DNA from: Oryzias latipes | Lineage: Eukaryota; Chordata; Actinopteri; Beloniformes; Adrianichthyidae | Direction of reading: 5' to 3' | DNA: 64,000 nt | Assembly (NCBI RefSeq): GCF_002234675.1 | Contig: NC_019875.2 | Location: 27,773,818-27,837,817 of the forward strand | In this document: positions 1 through 14,404 of the stretch, piece by piece | Layout of the letters: every line of letters begins with the position of its first letter | Numbering within the stretch: position 1 is the first letter of the stretch | Program-made: the position numbers and the translations under genes | The notes under the pieces: model-generated | The model's database searches: none | What the model was told of the DNA's origin: nothing | Seen by the model: only the letters and a program-made list of their open reading frames with translations

Positions 1-861
1 TTCTGAAACGAGACAAACAATAAAAAAAAAGCTTGAAAAAAAGAAATAGTTTAGATGTTTTTTGGCAGAACTGGATAATGAGATGTTTTTTATAAATGTT
101 GTTGTTGTAATGAGGTTTGAATGTAGTTCGGTGCCTCCCACTCGATCATCTTCACGTAAAGTTTGGATGAAGGCTGTTGTCGCTGCGAGAGGTGAAAGCT
201 GCAAGTATTACACTTTTTGTAAAATGAAACTATCTCTCCTTTTACCTCCACGATGCATTGTACTCTGAAACTCAAGAGCAGTTCACCTCAAGTTCTGTCA
301 TCGTTTCAGCTCCTATTATAATCAAAAGCCTTCGGCACTGTACACAACAGATTTCTGTTTTCTTCTGCAATTTCTGTCAAATTGGCCTTCTTCGCTTTTT
401 GTTGTTGTTCTACGGAGACCTTGTTTGGCCGTGATGCAACCATCAAAATCGCAAACACTGATTTGTTAGTTCAGAGACATTTTAAACTTCACAGACTCTG
501 ATGGATGCCACTTCCACTGTCTACAAAATCAGAAATGATGACCAGCAGTACCTAAACATTTGTGTGCCACTGTATCCGTTGTTCAGCTATGACTTCATTG
601 TTGCATCTTCACTCAAACTACCGGCTGAAAACAGCAGTTTTAATGTAATTCTTCCTTTAACTTCCATGATCATAAACATCTCCAGAGCCAACAGCCGTTT
701 TCTGTCGCCCCGGCCTTCAACCAAAAACCAGGTTTAGTTGAGCGGCTGAAACCTTTTTGCCATGATGTGCCCTCATGAGTTGAACTTCTAGCATTTGCAT
801 TGTGTTTTAGTTTCATTTCAGTCACCCTCACACATCTTTCTTTTCATCATGTCTATTCCAG

Positions 862-914
862 GATTTTCAAGAGAACCCAACCAGCCCTGGTGTCACGACT
901 AATCATGCCCCCAG
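862..914 (+). other. Putative frame-switching cassette exon of the ASIC gene
   Basis: A 53-nt segment bounded by a good acceptor (pyrimidine tract, then TATTCCAG) and a weak donor (CCCCAG/GTAGCA, with C instead of G at +5). It is open from phase 0 as DFQENPTSPGVTTNHAP plus two bases. Because 53 is 2 modulo 3, including or skipping it changes the frame of the terminal exon. Use as an exon is inferred from the sites and from the fit to the ASIC3 tail; alternative use is a hypothesis. Confidence 0.6.
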
Positions 915-1913
915 GTAGCACCCCGCTGCCCTGCTGTCCCTTTCTTTCATTCATCCCTGAGATCATCCCACCTTTAGTTGTCTAAATGCTTACAGGGATT
1001 TTGTTGGGAATTGCCCAAAAAAAAAAAAAAAAATGAAAGAAAAAGACTAAACTCTGATCTTCAGTGAGTATTCTGCCTCGTCAGAAGATTCAGTCATGAT
1101 GTGTGTTTGCGTTTCTCCGCCCAGATGAAGACAAGAGTTGGTTGGATTCTCTACGATTCTTACTTATTACAGCTTTCTCCTTCCACTGAATGACTGTTCC
1201 CCCCCCCCCTGTAGGTGAAAAAAATCAAAAAAAAAAAAAGATTTTAGTGTTAAAAAAAACAGAACAAGAGGATTTTTTTGCTCCTGCTGCCCACACATTC
1301 TACATTTGGCATAACTACGTGAAATCTTTGTGATGTGGTTTTATGCGCGGGAATAGCCACTTTTGGGTCTATGAATATTTGCTTTTCATAGTAGTTTATT
1401 ACATGTGAGCAGAGTTTTTCGATATTTCGATTTTAAAAGCATTGCACCATTTTAAATGTTAGCTCAGAAAAAGGACTAAAACTGTTTTCTTTCTCTTCTC
1501 CCTTCTTTAATTCTTTTCTTCCCGCCGTTCCATGACATCTTTCCTCATTTCCTCACTTTGTCCAAACTGGGAGAATATGTTCATCCATTCATGGATCTCC
1601 ACAACTCCTCATCCTCCATTTAAAATTGTTTGTCTAATTTTCCGTTAAAATGTTCCTGTTTTGGCATAATTTCTCTTTATTCCTCTTTTTTCTACCTTTG
1701 ATCGTGTTGCTTTTTTTTTGGTTTTCTGTGACTCCGCCTCTCCCTACATCACTCCTCCCTTAACATGGTTGAACTCGTCTTCCCTGCCCCCCCCCCTGTG
1801 TTTTGCAGAGCACCTGTGACACACTCCGGAGTCACTCGGACAGCCTCGGATTCACGCCGAACATGTTACCTCGTCACCCGACTTTAGGCAACTTTGAGGA
1901 GTTTGCCTGTTGA
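862..1913 (+). CDS. asic3: Acid-sensing ion channel (ASIC3/ASIC1 type), last two exons only
   Basis: 3' end of a proton-gated sodium channel of the DEG/ENaC family; the transmembrane and extracellular exons lie off the left edge. Two exons are visible: 862-914 (53 nt, after a pyrimidine-rich tract ending CAG, donor GTAGCA) and the terminal exon from 1809. Read with 862-914 included, the terminal exon gives a tail ending RTCYLVTRL and a stop at 1885-1887; this matches the ASIC3 C-terminus (human ends RTCYLVTQL, from memory), a PDZ-binding ligand. Read in phase 0 without it, the same exon gives CDTLRSH...NMLPRHP...FEEFAC and a stop at 1911-1913, matching the ASIC1 C-terminus (CESLRGH...NILPHHP...FEDFTC). 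The position beside cdk5 and abcb8 supports ASIC3. Teleost naming (asic3 or asic1c) is uncertain. The phase of the upstream exon cannot be seen here. Confidence 0.8.
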
Positions 1914-4900
1914 CAACGCAAAGTAAGGGTGTTGGGGCACATCTGGAGACTAGACAGCAAACTGTGAAACAACGTGCATTTAGCAAAAATAGGTTGAGTT
2001 TATGTTGACACAGGTAGTTGAAAAAAAAAAATGATGATGATACCACTTCCAAAACACAACTCAGGTTTGTCTGCCGTGTTAAGACGTCTGTTTTTGTTTT
2101 TCTCTTTCTCTTTGTTTTCCAGTCACTTTGGATCATTTACAAAGACTCGGTTTGTCATAAAAAGGAATTCTGACTTATTTTAAGATTCTTAAAAAAAATA
2201 ATAAAATAATAACAGTAATTGAAGCAACAAACTGTTTTTTTGTGAAAATCTGAGTCAAACTATAAACTGATTGGTTCTTGGGCCTCCGAATGGTTGTCAT
2301 ATCTATAATCAAGTTCCAAGTTTCCAGCATATTCACTGTGATCTTTTGAAATTCTGACTTAGCCTCTCCTGTTGGTTTTTCTTATGTGACTCTGTACCTT
2401 CATGTCCAACATCAGAGGCATGACAATCCGCGTGTCTTTTCCGGTTTTCTTTTGTTTTTGGTGGAATTAAATTTCTTCCAGACATGGAAATGGTATTCTT
2501 GAAACCTAAAATGATCCAGCTGAGATAGTCCTTTGATTTGTGTCCAGTAATACTGTAAGACTGTATTCCAAACACTGAACTGGTGTTTCGTGTTGCCTTT
2601 TGTTCCAATGAAGCTGTGAAAATGCTTCACTACTTAAAGAAAAAAACTGTGCTTACTGATTTAAAAACCCTGTAGGATGATTGATTGTTTGTACATAAGC
2701 AAACATTGGGTTTTGTTTCATCGTTTTACTCACTGCACAACACATAAGGTTAGCATGCAACAAGACAGCTTATTATATTTCAATGGCTGTCGTTTTTTTT
2801 TTCACAATCTGCTGTTTAGGGAAACGATCAAATGTAAGAAGCTAGTTTGACCCCTTGACACCTCAATTTATTTCCAGCAATGACAAAAAAATCACTAGGG
2901 TTTTTTCTAAGTGCTAACTTAGCCCTGATCGTAACTCAGACCCCCCCCCCCAGTTCAAAAAAAATTAAGAGTCGCACATCAGCAAATATCAAATCATTTC
3001 TAAAAATTTTGTGAACATGGAAAGTTCTGGTCATTGCTTGAAACATTAATGGGGTTTCTGGCCTTGTCATGTTTAAATGTAAGTACGGATGGGTGATAAA
3101 AAGTTATATTTACTCAGTTACTTTATTGAAATGTAGTTTAAAAAAAAGTATTCCCAAGAGATGTTTACCTGCACCTTACTTTTAACTTCTACTGGAGTAG
3201 ATTTATATGGATAAAAAAGTATTTCACTCAGCTACAATGTCTGTTTACTTTGTAACATAAATAATCAAATCTGAGCAGTATTAGTATCATCATAACTGGT
3301 TATTATAAAAAAAGATTTTGTCCAATCCTCATCAGCACTTTGGCAAAAAACGTCCAAACATCGGGGGAGTGGAGGAGCTCTGAAATGTCCACGATGGACC
3401 ACAAACTTGCTGATTGGAGCAGGGATGTTTGATGAAAAAAAAGGATTTAAAAAAATATGAAAATTAAAGGCCAGAAAACAATATTGGCCAACGTGTGTTT
3501 GGAAATATTGGACACCATAAAAATCTGATATTGTGCATCTCTTTTTCATTGATTTAACCAGGAGCTGAAAAAACACATAAAAAGACTTTTGTGTTGGACA
3601 GATTTTACTTTTACAATAGCAGGTTATGAAAGTTCAGACACACAAGGTGTATATTTGTATAAACCCCTTTTGTATTTGAGGCTAAAACTTTACGTATAGT
3701 AATTATATTTCCTATTGGATCAGACAGAATAGAGAAAAGAGAGTCTTTTATTCTGAAAATCTGTGAGTCTTGGTAATGCTTAAAAGAATGTAACAGAATG
3801 TTGTTGTTGCTTTTTTATTTAGTCTGGAAATACAGTAATTTGCACATTCAGTTTTATTTTTTTTTCAGAAGTTTGAAACTGTAAATTAGATGCACTCAAA
3901 ATGTAACTGAAGTCGTTTTTCCATCTGTTGTTTGTTTCAATATTACTTTGATGTGACATTACTCTTACTTGAGTAACAATACCCGGGCCGCCTCTGAATG
4001 TAACCGAACAGTTGTTAAAGGAATGTACAAAAGTTGGCCCAAGGTCCTCCATGAAGCACATTTTGGTGTCTTTCATTAGTTTCCTCTATCTTAGACTGTC
4101 TTTGACAAAATGAACCCTGTGCTGTTCTCCAAAAAGACTTGAAACTAGAGGTCAACTCTGGAAAATCATTGGAAAAATGTTAACTCGAGCCAGAATCAAA
4201 TGTAAACCTCTTGAAAAATTCAATATTTTGATTAGATGCTGTTTACTACTTCAGCAGGCTCCAGCAAGAAACATGCACTGCAAAAACAGGTCAAAAAAGT
4301 CACAGTTCTTAGAATTTATATACATATAGGCAAGAAAATCTGCCAATGGGAAAAGAAAATGGCCTTACCACCAAGGATAAGACAAGCTTTCCTAATATAA
4401 GACTATTTTCCAATTAAAAAACTTCATTAGGATTGTTTTTTATTAAAAATTAGAACATTTTAAGGGTATTTTTACTTTCTCAAGATGTAGTTTTTGCAGT
4501 GTGCAAGAGTCCATATCTCATATTTAAGACAAGAAGTTGTATTTTAACCTTAAATTTTATTTGTTGAAGCCTAAACATCAAATGTTTAGTATTGAACACA
4601 TTGACGATAAAAGGTTTTCATGTGAGGTTGAAGGGATTGCATTTGTTCAGTTGATTTTTAAACTTTTCCACCTATTTTTTTTTCATCTCATCTGCTCTAG
4701 TAACAACAACTTGCTGGATGGAAATGTGTAAATACTTGCAATCACAGGTAGATATCCCTCTTAAAAAAATGTTTGGGTCATTAATCATTAACTACACATT
4801 GCCTCAAAGCTGAACCTCAGCCCCATTCGGTTTGGCTATTTAAACAGCGAGTGCATTGTATAAAGTCATCACCACAAGTTATATAAAGCAGAAAGTTACT

Positions 4901-7900
4901 CCGAATAAGTCACAAGTAGATTGAAAATCTGTAACTTTTTCTCTGCTCTGTGCGTCAGTCTGTTCATTTGATAAAACGTCCCGCTGTCACTCAAGTCTTT
5001 GATACGACAGCAACAGGGCTGCATTTGTTAAAGGAAAACTTTTATTTTTCCCTCTTTTTTAATGTGAAGCGTAAATATATAAAAACTGTCGCATTAAGTG
5101 GTGTTCATAACACTGTAGCTGTATTACTCTATTGTCTCTGTATTAGATGACTGTTGATGTGAAGCACAAATTCTTGGAGATCAGCCATCACTTGAGAGCC
5201 GATGATTGGACATCTGTGGTTGTGGGGGCGCCTTCTGAGGCTCTAGTTTTAACTGTTACACATGATGTGCCCACAGCTCCTGCACGACCATATCAAGAAG
5301 ACCGGAGCCGGAGACCACTTTCAGGACAGACATTTTTGAAAGCTTTACAAACACACAAACAAACAGAAGTGGCGTTTCACGAAAACACGGAAAACTGACG
5401 GACAGATTTTGATTTCATTGCTTCTAGGTAGGATGCAGACGCTGCAACGCGTGAGCATCGCCGTTAAGGTCGGAGAGACTGCTGCCAGTTTGTCATACAC
5501 GATGATGCTGTTTGCTGTGATGATCTTGAATGTGCCTCATGCTGGGTTAAAGTGTGTAACGGCGACCCACAAATGATTGAAAACTGTTGATGTTCTGCAA
5601 GTAGGCAGTACGGTCTCTGTCCCCACCCCCTGCCTTACTACCTGTGTAAACAACAGCAGAGTGTACCTGAGCTGGTAGAAACTATAACTGAACTATTTAC
5701 GCTCATTTAATAATCCTCCATTGATCGTTACCACATAGCTATGGCCAAATGAAACTAATATTCTCTTGAATGAAGTATATTCAGCCCACGGCTCCTTTTC
5801 CTCCTTGCATGATCAAAGTGTGTATTCCTGTATCTCTGGTAGCCACGCTTTTCACTTTGTATTGTCCAAGGTGTAATTCCGAGTCAGATGAATCAAGAAT
5901 TGTGTTCTCTGCATCCTCCTGGATTGATGTGACACAAAAAATAGCAGAAAACATTTGGAAAGGAAAAGAGGGGGGGAAAAAAGGGTTCCTAAAAACTATC
6001 AGCAGCTTCAAGTGAAAGTAGTTTTATACAGGAAGGCGCTTCTGAGGGACCCAGGTCGATTCATCTGGCTCCAAATGCTCAATGTGCATTTACATGTAGA
6101 TATGTGATTTTAACTCTGAAATGTACATTTAGTAGTTAATACATTTAAAAACGAGTAGTGAGTAGTAAATCGAGCTTTGCTGGACATTTCAAGGTTGACC
6201 AACACACGGTATCGAATAATGCGAGAAGTGAACAAATGTGTTGTTTGAGAATCTTGGAAGAACTGACTGAATAAAACATTAAGCAAACGGTAAAAGCAGG
6301 AGATGAGTTTTACTAGACATTAAAATGAACCAGAGATGTGATCAGACAAAACTCCTTGTAGCTTTTCTTCATTCTGTCCTGCAGAAGTCCTGGACTTAAG
6401 GATTCACATTGTTTTGTCTTTTTTTTACTGCACCTCTGACATGAAAACTCATCTCAAGTTGTACGCACCTAGGAAACGGTGAAAATGAATTTTTTTACAT
6501 CATAGCAAGAAAAAACAAACTCTTATGGGCTCAAAAAATGTTTCAAAATCAAGACCAAAACACACGTATCTGGGATAGCCAGAGGAAGTTTGCCGATTTA
6601 CATATTTTTCCCACAATAGAAAAAGAAACTTTTGTTTGAGCAATCTTCATGAAATTTCACACACGTCTACAACCACAACCAAAGTTTCCTTGACTTTTGA
6701 CCTCAGGAAGAGGCTGCCATCTTGAATAAAAAATAAATAAATATATATACATCACAAAAGTGGCGTTCCTTTAGTGCTCATGCCTTTTTTCCCCCAGAAC
6801 ATTTGGAAAATGTAATGCATGAATTCTCTGCTCAAACTGAATGAACCAATATGAAATACAATATGAACACGTAACGTTAAAATATCGCTGGCAATGCTAA
6901 TAAACTCCCAAATGCATAAAACATGCTGGAATGAATTAAAAATTTTAATAAAATATAGAAATGGCACTTGAGTTTCAAACTTAACGATCATTTAACAGCT
7001 GACCTGTAATCGTTAAATTTAGTTTGGTACTAATTTGATCAAATGCACAGATGTTAATTGTTTTATAATATATATTTATATACATCCATAACCTTTTAGT
7101 GAATAAAACTATATGTGATCACAGCCATCTATTTGAGGAAACTAGAGCGGAAAATGTAGTTAAAGTCAACAAAAAGCTTTGTGTTTCTTGTACTTTCTTA
7201 AGTCGAACTGTGTTTTAGAGCATTGATTTTCAGATTACAGTAGAGACATTTGGGCCAGCCTAAGTGAATGTATAGAACAGAGGCAAAACTTTAAGAAACA
7301 TTCACAAACATAAAATCAAGCAAGCAGATAAAAGCTGATTTATTGCAATTGTATCTAAAACTGTTAAGCAAAGCAGTGAATGTATTTTAAAACATTCCTC
7401 TATCATCTTTACTGGAATTGCACACCTACCACGTTTCTTTTTTTTTAACATGCAATTCATGTTTTCTACAACACTTGAAAGGACAGAATAGACAAGCTAT
7501 TTACTTTGAAAGAAAAAGCAAGCATGTTTTTTTATGCAGAAGTCATGAAATACTTCCTGGTTTAAACTCACAGTTAAATGATATGTCACAAATTCAACCA
7601 GCAAAAGCAAAAAAAACAAAAAAAAGGCAAAGTGCAAAAGCTGTAAAAAAAAAGTACAAAAAGCAAACTCTCCATATAACTTAATCTATGTGCATTCAAC
7701 TTTTATTTTAAATACTGAAAAAAAGTGGAATTTAAGAATAATTATTTTAAATTCTCTACACAAAATGCTTAACTGCCAAAGTAAAAGTACTTAAAACATC
7801 CTTAATAAATACATGCAACTGGTTTTACCAACATCAGTAAAACTTTAACTTCTTAGAGAGCTGCTTCAGATTGCACTCAGTATTTTCACTTTTATAAGAA

Positions 7901-9057
7901 AAAAAGCAGTTAAATTTGAAATTTTAAAAAAAAATGCAGCAAGTTAATGTTACTATGACAGTTGTGTAACATGGAAATAAAAACTAGTGATTTTTTTTGC
8001 CATTTATAATTATAAAAGCATTCCAGTAAACCATATAAACATGATAAAAAAAAGCAATGTGTCACTATTGGTCATTTAAATATATAAAAGGCTTTTTATT
8101 GAGGATTAGCTGTAATCTGGACTGCCAGCGTTTAGCATGTCTATTCTGTGACAAAGTGCCCCAAAACCATACAAAACGGAAAATCAAAAGCCAGACCAAA
8201 AGAATGAAAAGTTCCTTTTTCTGGGAATAAAGAAAACTGGGATCAGAGATGAAAGAAAAGGATGAAGGGGGTAGTGTAAGCGGTTTAATAATCTGTGTTC
8301 ATAAATAGAGGCCGAATATTTGGTTGCAGTTTCAGTTTTCAGAAACAAAACATTTTCTCTGAAGGTCTTTTGTTCCGTTTTGCTTTGATGAAACCCAAAT
8401 AACAGGAAAAAAAGCTCTAAACCTAAACAAAAAGGTGAAGCATTTTTCAGTTACTAACTGACATTTGTCTGTCGTGTAAACCCGCCGTCTACAACGATTA
8501 AAAGTAGCTGTCTTAGTTAATTACTGGACAGGAAGGTATTTAATAAAAAAAATGTTCCGATTCGTCCGAAACATCTCCAATGACATCCAGTTTTTTCAGA
8601 CTCATTTCCTGCAGGGTTTCATTTCTTTGCTTTTGCATGAGGACTCAAAATGAGTTCACCTCATTTGAAAAGCCAATGCTTTAGGTTTTAAAGTAATTTA
8701 GCTCATGGCAAACTGGTACCATGTTATGAAGTGAACTGTAAACACTGCAACTTGCAATTTTTCTCTTTATTTTATGGTCTTAAATTGATTTTGGAGGGGG
8801 GAAAAAAGAGAAATAAATTAAAGACTATAGAATGTATCTAATGTTGTAAATCAGGAAGCATGTATAAAATGGTTCCAATGTAAAAAAAAATAAAAAATAA
8901 AGTACCACTGAGGCTTTGCTTCACACAGAGGCAAAAGCGAAGCGTTTGAAAGCCAGTCGGGGGATTTGCCTTATTTGAATGAGTCCTAACTACCAGACAG
9001 GTTGAAGGATTATTTATTCATTCTTGCAGCTCCAGCTCGGCGGGGGCAGCGCAGCCT
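1914..9057. other. Tail-to-tail interval between the ASIC gene and cdk5
   Basis: About 7 kb of AT-rich DNA holding the 3' UTRs of two convergent genes. A plus-strand AATAAA at 2200-2205 could end the ASIC transcript. On the minus strand AATAAA occurs at 9011-9016 and 8096-8101 and could serve cdk5. Short open frames here (for example 5147-5398, 5770-6015 and 7418-7684) show no recognisable domain and lack splice support. Around 6490-6990 lies a copy of a dispersed repeat seen again near 42330-42900. I see no other gene. Confidence 0.5.
6490..6990. repeat. Dispersed repeat, family B, copy 1
   Basis: Shares several ordered blocks with 42330-42900: CACAATA followed by a Lys-rich A tract, ATCTTCA(T/C)(G/A)AAAT, TTTGACCTCAGGAA, GTGGCGTTCCTTTA, and (T/C)GAATTnTnnGC(T/C)CAA(A/G)CTGAATGAA. 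The two copies are diverged and I see no terminal repeats or coding capacity. The superfamily is unknown to me. Confidence 0.6.
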
Positions 9058-13043
<3,986 letters not shown>

Positions 13044-13264
13044 CTTTTGGCAAATAAAACCGGCCCAAAAAAAGCCAGAAAACTAATATCGAACTAACAC
13101 CCCAAAACTGGGGTGGATACAAACACAGGTTAGCTCCAACCGTTAGCCTTTATCGACACTTGCTGCTTCGCTCGCAGACAGTCCTACTGCAATTTTGTGC
13201 CTGATGGCCATCTAGAGGCTTGGAGGTGCGCTGCAGCTTTCTGACGTGCAGCAGCACTACCCCC

Positions 13265-13265
13265 T

Positions 13266-13337
<72 letters not shown>
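13265..13337. repeat. (TTTA)n microsatellite
   Basis: Roughly 18 uninterrupted TTTA units about 220 bp upstream of the cdk5 start codon. Confidence 0.97.
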
Positions 13338-13338
<1 letters not shown>

Positions 13339-13371
13339 ATGATTTGTGATTTCCCGTGACTGGTATGGTAG

Positions 13372-13431
13372 CATTTCTATTGCATAATTAAAAATGTATT
13401 GACTTTTACTTTTAATTATGCAACAGAAATG
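13372..13431. repeat. Inverted repeat (hairpin or MITE end)
   Basis: Arms 13372-13393 and 13410-13431 are 22 nt each and complementary with one mismatch (core TTGCATAATTAAAA), separated by a 16-nt loop. No flanking duplication was found, so it may be a simple hairpin or a very short MITE. Confidence 0.8.
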
Positions 13432-14404
13432 GACTGGATGGACCAATATTTTGTCATTTTGAATGTGCATATATTGAAACACTTAAGGTATTTACGGGGG
13501 AACAAAGTTTGAAGTCCTTAAATCTCAGTAAATGCAAAACAACACACAACCAAATAAAAAATAATGGATTTTTTACTATTGTTTTAAAGAATATTGTTTA
13601 AATTATTCGATAAAGTGAAGTTAAAATAATAACTTTTGCTCTATTAATGTAGTACTACATTAATTAAATTAATTAAAATGCTAAAAACAGCTTTTAAATT
13701 TGACTCCAATAATCTTCTTTTTGTATCAATTATTAATTTAAAAAATACCCTTCCAAATCAAAAGTCAAACTGCAAACACATCAGCTGCAAGCCTTGTGCT
13801 GATTTGTTCAGTTTATGTCACATGTGGTCAATTTTATCATCCATGTAATAAATTTGAGTAAGGATAGCAAATACATGAAGCTTTTATGCTAGTATGTAGA
13901 CTTCAGCTGCAAGATTAAAAAAGAAATGACCTAATAAAATGGGCTGTTAAAGACAATAACTCAAAGTGGGTTCAATAAAATAATGAATAACTAAAATTAG
14001 AAATCGTCCAAAATAAGAAAAACTAGCAGGGCTTTGTAAATATAAGTAGAAAAGCTCATATGAGCTTTATGTCATTTATCTTAAGTGGATGGTTGTCAAT
14101 TAAGAAAATTCAGAAAAAAGATAATGAAAAATCTTGTTTTCAGTCAAATCAACTTTTATTGTTTTCACAGTTATTGAAGCTTCTCACAAGGGAAAAAAAA
14201 TAAATTATTGTCACGTTAGTTAAAAGTAACATGTTTACAATGCTGTAGCTTAACTAACACAGGTTGGTCTATTTATGATTTAACACAAAGAGGGATTTCT
14301 TAGGTTTCTAAAGACAAAAAGTAAACATTTACACCTCAATTACCCCAATGCATTTATTAAATCTGTTTATAGTTGATCTACATAAAGAAAAAGTTCTTCC
14401 GTTT

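Larger units (their letters stand above)
13044..14404. other. Interval between cdk5 5' end and abcb8 3' end
   Basis: Holds the cdk5 upstream region (minus-strand gene), a TTTA microsatellite at 13265-13337, a 22-bp inverted repeat at 13372-13431, then AT-rich DNA. No gene-like frame or transposase remnant is seen. The cdk5 promoter must lie just above 13043, but no TATA-like element stands out. Confidence 0.5.

Noticed and set aside
5147-5398. 83-codon plus-strand frame between the ASIC gene and cdk5
   Set aside because: No family match, no splice or poly(A) support.
13265-13337. CRISPR-like or promoter array
   Set aside because: Simple TTTA microsatellite without spacers; the organism is a eukaryote.
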